NCBI GenBank assembly: GCA_947283485.1
Contig: CAMYOU010000013.1
Span: 1 to 33,008, forward strand
From: an uncultured Peptostreptococcaceae bacterium
Lineage (GTDB): Bacteria; Bacillota; Clostridia; Tissierellales; Peptoniphilaceae
Length of the DNA: 33,008 nt
Direction: 5' to 3'
Each line of letters begins with the position of its first letter. Position 1 is the first letter of the stretch. Positions 16,862-25,363 of the stretch are shown piece after piece. A model generated the notes under the pieces. The model searched no databases. It saw nothing but the letters and a program-made list of their open reading frames with translations, and was not told the origin of the DNA. Made by a program: the position numbers and the translations under genes.

Positions 16862-17122
16862 ATGACGGAGAGACCTGTTACCATTCATAATAGAATAGGA
16901 CTGCACTCACGCAAAGCGAGCCGATTTATCAAAGAAGCGATTCAGTTTAAGAGCGATGTTTTTGTCCTCAAAGATGGCGTAGAATACAACGGAAAGAGCA
17001 TTATGGGCATCCTTTCCATGAGCGCGTTTCAGGGGGATACGATCACGATTCGGGCGAACGGTCCGGACGAAAAAGAAGCGGTCGATCATCTCGTCGCGCA
17101 TATCGAAGAAGACGTCGACTAG
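16862..17122 (+). CDS. HPr-family phosphocarrier protein
   Basis: The 86-residue protein has the length and fold signature of HPr. H15, the residue phosphorylated by EI~P, is in GLHSRKASRF, with R17 also conserved. S46, the HPr-kinase site, is in NGKSIMGILSMSA. The canonical active loop GLHARPA is altered to GLHSRKA: Ala16 is Ser and Pro18 is Lys. Pro18 shapes the active-centre loop in HPr, so this may be a specialised or regulatory paralogue (as Crh is in Bacillus, although Crh lacks the histidine). The gene stands alone with its own promoter and a strong terminator; no ptsI is nearby. AAGGGGG precedes the ATG. Confidence 0.88.
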   Translation: MTERPVTIHNRIGLHSRKASRFIKEAIQFKSDVFVLKDGVEYNGKSIMGILSMSAFQGDTITIRANGPDEKEAVDHLVAHIEEDVD

Positions 17123-17158
17123 AAAATCCGTCTTTCCCGAGGGGAAGACGGATTTTTT
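17123..17158 (+). terminator. Strong terminator after the HPr-family gene
   Basis: AAAATCCGTCTTTCCC pairs with GGGAAGACGGATTTT around a GAG loop and continues into T. Confidence 0.92.
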
Positions 17159-17208
17159 TGTGCCCGTGTGCGGGAAAAAGTTTCCCTCGACCGCATGGTG
17201 CATCATCC

Positions 17209-17237
17209 TTGAAAAATCGGCATTTTTTCAGTAGAAT
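17209..17237 (+). promoter_or_regulatory. Sigma-A promoter of dnaJ
   Basis: TTGAAA (17209-17214) and TAGAAT (17232-17237) are 17 bp apart. No CIRCE element lies here, so dnaJ is probably not directly under HrcA control. The leader is only about 13 nt. Confidence 0.75.
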
Positions 17238-17256
17238 AGACGATTGAAGGTTGGTG

Positions 17257-18387
17257 ATGATCGTGCGCGATTTGTACGAAATTCTTGAAATCGATCGCGA
17301 TGCTTCTCAGGAAGAAATCAAGAGACAATATCGACTCCTTGCAAAGAAACATCATCCGGACTTGAACCCGGACGACGACACGGCGCAGGAGAAATTAAAA
17401 GAGATCAATTTGGCATACGAGGTGCTCGGCGATCCGGATCGTCGCGTACAATACGACACATACGGCGATGCGATTTTTGAAGGCGGTAGGAGCGGTACGG
17501 ATTTTGGCGGATTCGGAGACTTCTTCTCGGATCTTTTTCGCGGTTTCGGCTTCGACTTCGCGGGCGGCGCGACGGGAGGCATGGGAAATGCGGCGCGACG
17601 CGGTCAGGACATTCGAAAACCCTTATCGCTCACATTTCGTGAGGCGGTCTTCGGTGTCGTGCGCGAAATCTCTTTCGATCGCATGGAAAAATGTCCGGCG
17701 TGTGATGGAACGGGCGCGGAGAAGGGGCACGATCCAGAGACATGCCCCGATTGTCACGGAAGCGGTCGCATAAGGAGAGTTCAAAATTCGATTTTCGGAC
17801 AGATGATGACCGAAGGAGTCTGCCCGCGTTGTGAAGGCACGGGCAAGATCATCACGCACAAATGTCCCGACTGCAAGGGCAAAAAATTCGTGCGCGTGAA
17901 GAAAAAGATGAAAGTGACGATCCCCGAGGGTGTCGATCGCGGTATGGTGTTAAATCTCCGCGGTGAAGGACACGAGGGTGAGCCGGGTGCGCCGAACGGC
18001 GATCTGCTCCTGTATCTCGACGTAAAAGAACACGAGATCTTTCACAGGAACGATCTCGACATCGAGTTCGAACTCCCGATCGGGATGGCACGTGCGGCAC
18101 TCGGCGGCGAAGTCGAGATTCCGACGCTTCACGGCACGGAGAAATATACGATTCCCGCAGGCACGCAGGGCGGCACGATCTTTACGAAGAAAGGCGGCGG
18201 CGTCACGCGCGGTTCGCGCACGGGCGATCTTAGGTTTATGGTGCGCGTCGAGATTCCGAAGACGTTGACCGAGAGAGAACGCGAGCTCCTCACCGAGTTT
18301 GACGAGGGCGAGACCAAAGCCCACGAGACGCGCAAGAAGAGCTTTTTTGAAAAAGTAAAGGATTTTTTTGAAGATGAAAGAGATTAA
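17257..18387 (+). CDS. dnaJ: Chaperone protein DnaJ (Hsp40)
   Basis: DnaJ delivers substrates to DnaK and stimulates its ATPase. The 376-residue type I protein has the J-domain (residues 2-68, HPD at 33-35), a Gly/Phe-rich linker (about 74-112), four zinc-binding CxxC pairs (C146/149, C163/166, C189/192, C203/206; the last repeat ends KGKK instead of GxG), and the C-terminal substrate domains. ATG 17257 is preferred, 6 nt after AAGG; TTG 17251 and GTG 17254 are too close. It begins a tightly overlapping unit with prmA, rsmE, mtaB and a HIT gene, and is split from dnaK by about 7 kb. Confidence 0.97.
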   Translation: MIVRDLYEILEIDRDASQEEIKRQYRLLAKKHHPDLNPDDDTAQEKLKEINLAYEVLGDPDRRVQYDTYGDAIFEGGRSGTDFGGFGDFFSDLFRGFGFDFAGGATGGMGNAARRGQDIRKPLSLTFREAVFGVVREISFDRMEKCPACDGTGAEKGHDPETCPDCHGSGRIRRVQNSIFGQMMTEGVCPRCEGTGKIITHKCPDCKGKKFVRVKKKMKVTIPEGVDRGMVLNLRGEGHEGEPGAPNGDLLLYLDVKEHEIFHRNDLDIEFELPIGMARAALGGEVEIPTLHGTEKYTIPAGTQGGTIFTKKGGGVTRGSRTGDLRFMVRVEIPKTLTERERELLTEFDEGETKAHETRKKSFFEKVKDFFEDERD

Positions 18388-19252
18388 GATCACATTGGAC
18401 CGCACGCTTCTTGCCGAAGTGGAAGCGGTCCTTCTCGAATATTCAGAAAACGGCTGGGACGTCTCAGACGACGTGACGGCGAAGGATCTCACGGATCCCG
18501 CGCTCGCTTGGGGTGCGCTCATCGATCCCGAACTCGTCGGCAGGGAGAAAGACCGACTCACGATTCTCGCCTATGCCGAGGACGAAGAGAAGATCGTGGA
18601 CGCGCTCGCGAAGGTCGACGTGACCTGTGAAGTGCGCGTGCTCCCGGAGATCGACTATCAGGCGGAGTGGAAAAAAACTTGGAAAGGCATCGTCGCGGGC
18701 GGCTTTCATATCCGGCCGAGCTGGGAAGAACCCGAGGAAGGTGCCATCCGCATCGATCCCGGTATGGCATTCGGCACGGGCACGCATGAGACGACGAAAC
18801 TCGCCCTCACGCTTCTCGCTGAGACGAAACCGCGCCGTTTCTACGATGTCGGCACGGGAAGCGGCATCCTCGCCATCGCGGCGGCAAGACTCGGTGCGAC
18901 GGAGATCCTCGCCACGGACATCGATCCCTTGGCGGTGAAGCAGACGGAGGAAAATTTTGCATTAAACGGTGTTGCGGGCACGGTGCGGACGAACGATCTC
19001 TTAAAGGGCGTCACCCGGACCGCGGACACGATCGCGGCGAATCTCCTCGCCGAGCTCGTCGTGCGTTTTCTCCCCGAAGCCAAGACCCTGCTCGAGGAGG
19101 ACGGTGTCCTCATCGTCTCCGGCATTCTCGCCGAGAAAGAGTCGATGGTGCGCGAGGCGGCGGCAAGATCGCACTTTGTCGTGACGGAAAAGGCACACGA
19201 GGGCGACTGGATTGCCCTGAGATTGGAGCATGACCATGCGTTTTCTCGCTGA
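18368..19252 (+). CDS. prmA: Ribosomal protein L11 methyltransferase
   Basis: PrmA trimethylates ribosomal protein L11. The 294-residue product has the N-terminal L11-recognition domain (about 1-105), the linker motif DPGMAFGTGTHETTKL, the SAM-binding YDVGTGSGILAIAAARLGA with the acidic DIDPLAV, and AANLLAEL in the place of the NILA catalytic motif. The start is TTG 18368, 5 nt after AAAGGA; ATG 18374 is an alternative at 11 nt. It overlaps the end of dnaJ by 20 nt in another frame, and dnaJ-prmA-rsmE is a conserved order in Bacillota. Confidence 0.94.
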   Translation: MKMKEIKITLDRTLLAEVEAVLLEYSENGWDVSDDVTAKDLTDPALAWGALIDPELVGREKDRLTILAYAEDEEKIVDALAKVDVTCEVRVLPEIDYQAEWKKTWKGIVAGGFHIRPSWEEPEEGAIRIDPGMAFGTGTHETTKLALTLLAETKPRRFYDVGTGSGILAIAAARLGATEILATDIDPLAVKQTEENFALNGVAGTVRTNDLLKGVTRTADTIAANLLAELVVRFLPEAKTLLEEDGVLIVSGILAEKESMVREAAARSHFVVTEKAHEGDWIALRLEHDHAFSR

Positions 19253-19919
19253 GACGAAGTGGGAACTCTCTCCGGAGGAAAGGCATCACCTCGAGGTTTT
19301 GCGCGTGCGCGAGGGAGAGGTGTTTGAGATCCTCTGTGTGGACGAAATCGCCACTGCAAGACGCACGGGGGACGGCTACGAGATTCTCTCGACCCGACTC
19401 GCCATGACGGACGCCCATACGATCACGCTCTATCAAGGCTATCCCAAAGGGACGAAGTTCGACGAAATCGTTGAAAAAGCGACCGAACTCGGGGTCGACG
19501 CGATCGTACCCGTCTACATGGCGCGTTCCGTCGTGCGACCCGCGAAGAACGAAGACAAAAAACGCGCACGGCGCATCGAGATCGCCCGTTCCGCGACCAA
19601 ACAATCCCGCGCCGATCGCATTCCCGAGATCCGAGAGGCTGTAGATTTTGAAACCGCACTCGCATCGGCACAAGGCACGATCCTCGCCGCCTACGAAGAT
19701 GCGACGGAACCGCTCGGGGGCGTGCTCAAGTGCGGCGTCGAGTCGGACATCGCCCTCTGGATCGGACCCGAGGGCGGTTGGGAACCGGAGGAGATCGAAC
19801 GCATTCGAGAATGTGGCGGACACATATTCTCGCTCGGGCGACGGATTCTCCGCACGGAGACCGCAGGACCCGCGACGATCGCCATTTTGCGCTACTTGGA
19901 AGTGAATCATGCGCTATAA
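19236..19919 (+). CDS. rsmE: 16S rRNA (uracil-1498-N3)-methyltransferase
   Basis: RsmE methylates N3 of U1498 in 16S rRNA. The 227-residue SPOUT-family protein begins MRFLAETKWELSPEERHHLEVLR, a PUA-like RNA-binding domain, followed by the knotted domain with KGTKFDEIVEKATELGVDAIVPV, the ERS-like MARSVV, WIGPEGGWEPEEIE and LGRRILRTETAGPAT. The ATG at 19236 is 7 nt from GGAG; the ATG at 19230 is 1 nt from it and is unlikely. It overlaps prmA by 17 nt and mtaB by 11 nt, so the genes are translationally linked. Confidence 0.95.
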   Translation: MRFLAETKWELSPEERHHLEVLRVREGEVFEILCVDEIATARRTGDGYEILSTRLAMTDAHTITLYQGYPKGTKFDEIVEKATELGVDAIVPVYMARSVVRPAKNEDKKRARRIEIARSATKQSRADRIPEIREAVDFETALASAQGTILAAYEDATEPLGGVLKCGVESDIALWIGPEGGWEPEEIERIRECGGHIFSLGRRILRTETAGPATIAILRYLEVNHAL

Positions 19920-21174
19920 AACACACACACTCGGTTGCAAAGTCAACTTCTATGAGACCGAAGCGATGGAGGAGATCCTAAACCGCGCCGGACACGAGAA
20001 GACCGACGGCGTCGCCGATCTCTATCTCATCAATACCTGCACCGTGACCGCGCTCGCCGAGCAAAAATCACGTCAGTTTCTCCGTCGTGCCAAACGCGAG
20101 AACGCGGACGCCATGGTCGTCGCCGTGGGTTGTTATGCGCAAGTGAACCCTGACGAAATCACCGCACTCGGCGTGGATCTCGTCGTCGGGACGCAAGACC
20201 GCATGCGCATTGCCGAGCTCATCGAAGACGCATTGCGCGGCGGGGAGAAGAATGTCGTGCGCTCGCTCGAATCCGATATGGATTTCGAAGCACTTTCGAT
20301 CTCCGACACCGACGCGCGCACCCGCGCCTTTATGAAAATCGAAGATGGATGTGACCGCTACTGCGCGTATTGCAAAATCCCCTACGCCCGCGGCCCCGTG
20401 CGTTCGAGAGATCTCGTCTCCATCCGAGAAGAAACCGAGAGACTTGTGCGCGAAGGATTTCGCGAGATCGTCCTCACGGGGATCCACGTCGCGAGTTTCG
20501 GACGCGGTACGGACACGGATCTCGCCGATGCCGTCGCCGCCGTCGCCGAAGCCGGGGCACAACGCGTGCGCTTAAGCTCCATGGATCCCATGTGGATCAC
20601 GCGCGAAAGACTCGGAAGACTCGCGGCCATTCCCGCCTTTTGCGATCACTTTCACCTTTCGCTTCAATCCGGCTCGACCGAAATTCTCCGCGCCATGGGA
20701 AGACACTACACCCGCGAAGATTTTCTCGAACGCACGCGGATGATCCGGGAATTTTTCCCCGACGTGGGACTCTCGACCGATCTCATCGCCGGTTTTCCGG
20801 GCGAAACCGAAGAAGACCTTGAGGATTCGCGCACGATCATCGGTGAAGCGCGCTTTCATCGCGTCCACGTCTTTCCGTACTCGAGACGCGAAGGCACCCG
20901 CGCGGCGAAGATGACCGAAAGGCTTACGACCGCCGAGAAAAAATATCGCGCCGGGATTCTCTCAGAAGAAGCGGAACGCGTCCGCATTACGGAAGAAGAG
21001 AAGCGTATCGGTACCGTCGCCCGAGTCCTTACGGAACGCGCGAACGAAGACGGTGCGGAAGGATTTTCCACGCAGTACGAACGGATTTTCGTCCCGCATG
21101 CGCGTGAGAACGCGCTCATACGGGTACAAATAGTAAAAAGAGATGGGGAGAGACTCATCGGAAAGGAGATCTGA
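19909..21174 (+). CDS. mtaB: tRNA t6A37 methylthiotransferase MtaB
   Basis: MtaB converts t6A at position 37 of ANN-decoding tRNAs to ms2t6A. The 421-residue protein has the UPF0004 domain with its three cysteines (C10 in HTLGCKVN, C44 in NTCTVT, C75 in GCYAQ), the radical-SAM cluster motif C147-x3-C151-x2-C154 in EDGCDRYCAYCKIP, SLQSGS, and a C-terminal TRAM domain. HTLGCKVN distinguishes MtaB from MiaB and RimO. In the radical motif CxxCKIP has Lys where Ile is usual. It overlaps rsmE and shares one base with the HIT gene. Confidence 0.95.
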   Translation: MRYKTHTLGCKVNFYETEAMEEILNRAGHEKTDGVADLYLINTCTVTALAEQKSRQFLRRAKRENADAMVVAVGCYAQVNPDEITALGVDLVVGTQDRMRIAELIEDALRGGEKNVVRSLESDMDFEALSISDTDARTRAFMKIEDGCDRYCAYCKIPYARGPVRSRDLVSIREETERLVREGFREIVLTGIHVASFGRGTDTDLADAVAAVAEAGAQRVRLSSMDPMWITRERLGRLAAIPAFCDHFHLSLQSGSTEILRAMGRHYTREDFLERTRMIREFFPDVGLSTDLIAGFPGETEEDLEDSRTIIGEARFHRVHVFPYSRREGTRAAKMTERLTTAEKKYRAGILSEEAERVRITEEEKRIGTVARVLTERANEDGAEGFSTQYERIFVPHARENALIRVQIVKRDGERLIGKEI

Positions 21175-21512
21175 TGGACTGCTTATTCTGTAAAATCGCA
21201 AACCACGAGATACCGTCCACGCAAGTCTATGAGGACGACAAAGTCTACGCATTCTACGACATCGCGCCCCAAGCACCCGTGCATTTTCTCGTGATTCCGA
21301 AAAAACACATCGACTCGCTCGATGCGATCGAAGGCGAAGAAGCACTCGCGGCACACATGCTCACCGTCGCCGCGAAACTTGCCCGCAAGCTCGGTCTCGA
21401 TGAAAAAGGCTACCGCGTCGTCACGAACATCGGCGAAGACGGCGGACAGAGCGTCAAGCATCTGCACCTGCACGTCCTCGGCGGCCGTTCACTCAATTGG
21501 CCGCCCGGCTGA
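21174..21512 (+). CDS. HIT-family nucleotide hydrolase (Hint-type)
   Basis: HIT proteins hydrolyse nucleoside phosphoramidates or dinucleotides. The 112-residue product has the zinc pair C3/C6 (MDCLFCKI), PVHFLVIPKKHI, and the catalytic triad HLHLH (H96, H98, H100). These are typical of the Hint branch. Its stop-start overlap with mtaB (TGATG) and the GGAG ahead of it show translational coupling; the position after mtaB is common in Bacillota. A strong terminator follows. Confidence 0.94.
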   Translation: MDCLFCKIANHEIPSTQVYEDDKVYAFYDIAPQAPVHFLVIPKKHIDSLDAIEGEEALAAHMLTVAAKLARKLGLDEKGYRVVTNIGEDGGQSVKHLHLHVLGGRSLNWPPG

Positions 21513-21529
21513 TCCCAACTTCATAAAAA

Positions 21530-21566
21530 TAAAAATCGACATGCTCCGCGCGTGTCGATTTTTTTG
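21530..21566 (+). terminator. Terminator of the dnaJ-HIT operon
   Basis: AAAATCGACA and TGTCGATTTT pair around a short GC-rich loop and run into seven T. Confidence 0.9.
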
Positions 21567-21578
21567 TCCGGACGGACG

Positions 21579-21645
21579 AAAAAATTTTTGCATGGCAAAG
21601 AGGGTGTGAGAAAATTTTTTGCCGTCGCCGCGAAGAAAAATTTTT
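21579..21645. repeat. Three A-tract/T-tract blocks upstream of gltX
   Basis: Runs of A followed directly by T occur at 21579-21589, 21611-21620 and 21636-21645, centred 30 and 26 bp apart. A similar block stands at 25922-25933. Such tracts can bend DNA or bind nucleoid proteins; no specific factor is indicated. Confidence 0.5.
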
Positions 21646-21685
21646 CGGGCGCGGTCGGGTAAAAAACTCCGGACGCGCTCTTTTC

Positions 21686-21714
21686 TTGTTCATCGGCGGG
21701 TAAAACGCTATAAT
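21686..21714 (+). promoter_or_regulatory. Promoter of gltX-cysS-rlmB-yacP
   Basis: TTGTTC (21686-21691) and a perfect TATAAT (21709-21714) are 17 bp apart. The leader of about 45 nt contains ATGCA/TGCAT (about 21736-21751) with T-runs but is too short for a T-box. Confidence 0.7.
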
Positions 21715-21766
21715 AAATCTGTACAGAGATGCAGTTTTTTGCATACTTTTTTTAAGGGAGGTAGCT

Positions 21767-23236
21767 ATGGGAGAAGTAAGGCTTCGCTTTGCGCCGAGTC
21801 CGACGGGCTTTTTGCATATCGGCGGACTACGCACGGCGCTCTACAACTATCTCTATGCCAAGGGGCAGGGAGGTAAATTCATTCTACGGATTGAGGACAC
21901 GGATCGCACGCGTTATGTCGAAGGGGCGATCGAGAGTCTCATTCGTTCGCTCAAATGGGCGGGGATCGATTACGACGAGGGCGTCTATATCGAGGATGGC
22001 AAGCTCGTCGAGCACGGCGATTACGGTCCGTATATCCAATCGGATCGCGTGCGTGCAGGGATCTACAACAAGTACATCGAGAAGCTCCTAGAGGAGGGTA
22101 AGGCGTACTATTGTTTCTGCACCAAGGATCGTCTCGAGCATCTTCGCGCCCAACAGGAGGCGGACGGCAAGATCTCGAAATACGACGGTCTGTGCCGCGG
22201 AATTTCGCTCGAGGAGGCGCGCAAACGCGTGGCGGCGGGCGAGGAGTATGTCATTCGTCTCAAGATGCCGGAGAACGAGCTTATCACGTTCGAAGATGTG
22301 GTGAAGGGCACGGTCACGGTCAATTCCAACGATGTCGACGATCAGGTACTCATCAAGTCCGACGGCTTCCCGACGTATCATTTTGCGGTCATCGTCGACG
22401 ATCATCTCATGGGAATCACGCATATCGCACGCGGGGACGAGTGGGTCTCGAGCGTACCGAAACACGTGGTGCTCTATCGCGCGTTCGGCTGGGAACTTCC
22501 GAAGTTTATCCATCTGCCGACGATCTTAAACGAACAACATAAGAAACTCTCCAAGCGTCACGATGACGTGAGCGTGGAGGACTTTATCAAACAAGGGTAT
22601 CTTCCCGAGGGGCTCGTGAACTATCTTGCGATGGTCGGCTGGTCGCCCGGAACGACGGAAGAACTCTTTTCATTGGAGGAACTTGTAAAAGCCTTCTCGT
22701 TCGAACGCGTCAACGCGACGGGCGGGATCTTCGACCGCAAGAAACTCAATTGGGTAAACGCGCATCATATGCGTGAACTCTCGGATGAAGAGCTTGCAAA
22801 GAGACTTACGCCGTTCCTCGAGGAAGCGGGTCTCGCAGATGTCGATCGCGAACTCCTCCTCCATGTCATCGCGACGTATAAAGAGGGTGCACATACCCTT
22901 TGCGATCTCATTCCGCCGCTTAAGATGGCACTGGCACCGGCGCCCGAATACAGCGACGAGGCACGAGAATTTCTCAAGACGACGGATTCTTCGGCACTCT
23001 ATGACGCACTTATCGAGGAGATGGATGCGAAAGACGAACTTGACGAGGCATTCGGCGATACGATTATGAAAAAACTCCAGGAGAAGACGGGTCTCAAGGG
23101 CAAGCATCTCTACATGCCCCTACGCGGCGCGCTCATCGGCGAACTCCACGGACCCGATATGAAGAGCATTTTCCTCATGCTCGGCAAAGCGCGCTCGATC
23201 GAGAGAATCGAAGCCGCAAAGAAATTATTCGGGTGA
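21767..23236 (+). CDS. gltX: Glutamate-tRNA ligase
   Basis: GltX charges tRNA-Glu (and tRNA-Gln in organisms using the amidotransferase route). The 489-residue class I synthetase has the HIGH-type motif RFAPSPTGFLHIGGLRTALYNYL (HIGG at 17-20), zinc ligands C116, C118, Y139 and C143, and the KMSKS-type motif KLSKRH at 260-265. The C-terminal half is the anticodon-binding helical cage. GGGAGG precedes the ATG by 6 nt. cysS follows after 4 nt, as in the conserved gltX-cysS order. Confidence 0.97.
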   Translation: MGEVRLRFAPSPTGFLHIGGLRTALYNYLYAKGQGGKFILRIEDTDRTRYVEGAIESLIRSLKWAGIDYDEGVYIEDGKLVEHGDYGPYIQSDRVRAGIYNKYIEKLLEEGKAYYCFCTKDRLEHLRAQQEADGKISKYDGLCRGISLEEARKRVAAGEEYVIRLKMPENELITFEDVVKGTVTVNSNDVDDQVLIKSDGFPTYHFAVIVDDHLMGITHIARGDEWVSSVPKHVVLYRAFGWELPKFIHLPTILNEQHKKLSKRHDDVSVEDFIKQGYLPEGLVNYLAMVGWSPGTTEELFSLEELVKAFSFERVNATGGIFDRKKLNWVNAHHMRELSDEELAKRLTPFLEEAGLADVDRELLLHVIATYKEGAHTLCDLIPPLKMALAPAPEYSDEAREFLKTTDSSALYDALIEEMDAKDELDEAFGDTIMKKLQEKTGLKGKHLYMPLRGALIGELHGPDMKSIFLMLGKARSIERIEAAKKLFG

Positions 23237-23240
23237 TTGT

Positions 23241-24638
23241 ATGAAAATTTACAATACGCTCACGAGAAAAAAAGAGGATTTTCGTCCGATTGAGGAGGGG
23301 AAACTCCGGATGTATGTCTGCGGACCGACGGTCTACAACTACATTCACATCGGCAATCTCCGCCCTCTCGTGGTCTTTGACACATTCCGCCGTTATATGC
23401 TCGAAAAGGGCTATGACGTGCGCTACGTCGTGAATTTCACCGATGTGGACGACAAGATCATCAATCAAGCGAAGAAAGAAAACATCCCGATCGACGAGGT
23501 GACGGCGTTTTACATCAAGGCATTCATGGAGGACGCGAAGAGGATCAATCTTCTCGAGGAAAAGACGATTCACCCGCATGCGACGGACTATGTGCCGAAG
23601 ATGGTCGAGTTTGTGAAAGAACTCGTGGACAAGGGCGCGGCATACGAAGTGGGCGGCGATGTCTTCTTCGACATCACGAGAGCCAAGGATTACGGCAAAC
23701 TCTCCAAGAAAAACATCGACGAATTAAGGAGCGGTGCGCGTATTTCCGTCGACGAGAAAAAGAAAAATCCGCTGGATTTTGCCCTATGGAAAGCGCAGAA
23801 GGATGCGTTTGAACCCGCATGGGAGAGCCCGTGGGGCATGGGGCGTCCGGGGTGGCATATCGAATGCTCGGTCATGGCGCAGAATCTCCTCGGCAAGACC
23901 ATCGACATCCATGCCGGCGGCGCGGATCTCGAGTTCCCGCATCACGAGAACGAGATCGCGCAATCAGAGGCGCACAACGACTGCACCTTTGCCAATTATT
24001 GGATGCACAACGGCATGATCACCGTCGACAAGGAAAAGATGAGTAAGTCCAAGGGGAATTTCTTCCTCGCGAAGGACATCGCCCAAGAATACTCGATGGA
24101 AGTCGTGCGTCTGTGGCTCCTATCCGTCCATTATCGCAATCCGATCGATTTCTCCGAGGCGGTGCTAAAGCAAAACGAAACCGCGCTCGAAAGGCTCTAT
24201 ACGGCACGCGAACACGCTTTGACGCTTGCGAAGACCGCGAAAGACGGCGAGGCGAGCGATTTTGTCAAAGAGACTGAGAAAGCACGTGCGGACTTTGACG
24301 CGCGGATGGAAGACGATCTCAACACCGCGGATGCGCTCTCCGTCGTCTACGACTACGTGCGCCTCGCGAACAGCCGTCTCGACGAGAACTCGGCAAAAGC
24401 GGATGTCGAGGCTGCCGTCACATTTTACGAAATGGTCGCTCGCGTGCTCGGACTTTTCTATCGCGAAGACGACGCGATCACCGATGAAGAGATCTTAGCC
24501 CTCATCGAAGAACGCACGAAGGCGCGCGCGGAGAAAAATTTCAAGCGTGCAGACGAGATTCGCGACGAGCTCGCGGCACGCGGCATTGAACTCAAGGACA
24601 CGAGACAAGGCGTGACCTTCTCGCGGACACGGTCGTGA
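23241..24638 (+). CDS. cysS: Cysteine-tRNA ligase
   Basis: CysS charges tRNA-Cys. The 465-residue class I synthetase has the zinc cysteine C27 in YVCGPTVYNY, HIGN at 36-39, the zinc cysteine in GWHIECSVM, the HAGGADLEFPHHENEIAQ signature, and the KMSKS loop in KEKMSKSKGNFF. Length is normal. The gene sits 4 nt after gltX with a weak GGTGA ribosome site and ends in a GTGA overlap with rlmB. The neighbouring cysE and mrnC genes found in Bacillus are absent. Confidence 0.97.
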   Translation: MKIYNTLTRKKEDFRPIEEGKLRMYVCGPTVYNYIHIGNLRPLVVFDTFRRYMLEKGYDVRYVVNFTDVDDKIINQAKKENIPIDEVTAFYIKAFMEDAKRINLLEEKTIHPHATDYVPKMVEFVKELVDKGAAYEVGGDVFFDITRAKDYGKLSKKNIDELRSGARISVDEKKKNPLDFALWKAQKDAFEPAWESPWGMGRPGWHIECSVMAQNLLGKTIDIHAGGADLEFPHHENEIAQSEAHNDCTFANYWMHNGMITVDKEKMSKSKGNFFLAKDIAQEYSMEVVRLWLLSVHYRNPIDFSEAVLKQNETALERLYTAREHALTLAKTAKDGEASDFVKETEKARADFDARMEDDLNTADALSVVYDYVRLANSRLDENSAKADVEAAVTFYEMVARVLGLFYREDDAITDEEILALIEERTKARAEKNFKRADEIRDELAARGIELKDTRQGVTFSRTRS

Positions 24639-25363
24639 GTCGCCTCATCTTCGGGCGCAAGCCCGTACTCGAAGCCCTCGAGGCGCACACAGCGATCACG
24701 AAGATCTATCTCGAAAAAGGCGAGAAGAAAGGCAGCATTCTAAAGATCGAAGGCAAGGCGCGGGCAATGGGCGTGAGACTCGAAGCCGTCGACGCGAGGG
24801 AACTTGCCGTTTTGACAGAGGAGAACCATCAGGGCGTCGTCGCCGTCGTCGATGACTACCGCTACGCCGATCTCGACGCACTCATCGAGGAGATGAAAAA
24901 CCGAGACAATGCCATGCTCGTGCTTCTCGACTCCATCGAGGATCCGCACAATCTCGGGGCGATCGTGCGTACCGCCGAATGCGCGGGTGCCGTGGGCGTC
25001 GTCATTCCCAAGCACCGCGCCGCGCTCGTCACCGACACCGTGACCAAAGTCAGTGCCGGGGCGACCGAGTATCTTCCCATCGCCAAAGTCACGAATCTCG
25101 CCGATGCGATCGACAAGCTCAAACGCGAGAACATCTGGGTCTACGGACTTGCGAGCGAAGCCGACGGGACGATCACCGAGACCGATTTTCGCGGCAAAGT
25201 CGCCGTCGTCATCGGGAATGAGGGGCGCGGGATCCGAAAAGGCGTTCGCGAGGCATGTGACGCGCTCGTATCGATTCCGCTCCGGGGGAAAATTGAGAGC
25301 CTCAACGCGAGTGCCGCCGCCGCCGTCGTCCTTTACGAGATCGTAAGGCAACATGCGTGCTAA
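24635..25363 (+). CDS. rlmB: 23S rRNA (guanosine-2'-O)-methyltransferase RlmB (TrmH family)
   Basis: RlmB-type SPOUT enzymes methylate the ribose of G2251 in 23S rRNA. The 242-residue protein has the N-terminal substrate-binding domain starting RLIFGRKPVLEAL, then the three TrmH motifs: SIEDPHNLGAIVRTAE, VVIGNEGRGIRKG and IPLRGKIESLNASAAAAVVLYE. It starts with GTG 24635, overlapping the cysS stop, and overlaps yacP by 11 nt. Motif three has LNASAA where LNVSVA is usual. Confidence 0.93.
   Translation: MSRLIFGRKPVLEALEAHTAITKIYLEKGEKKGSILKIEGKARAMGVRLEAVDARELAVLTEENHQGVVAVVDDYRYADLDALIEEMKNRDNAMLVLLDSIEDPHNLGAIVRTAECAGAVGVVIPKHRAALVTDTVTKVSAGATEYLPIAKVTNLADAIDKLKRENIWVYGLASEADGTITETDFRGKVAVVIGNEGRGIRKGVREACDALVSIPLRGKIESLNASAAAAVVLYEIVRQHAC

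Noticed and set aside
21715..21766. A T-box leader before gltX-cysS
   Set aside because: The leader is about 45 nt, far too short, and the T-box core sequence is absent; only a small hairpin is seen.
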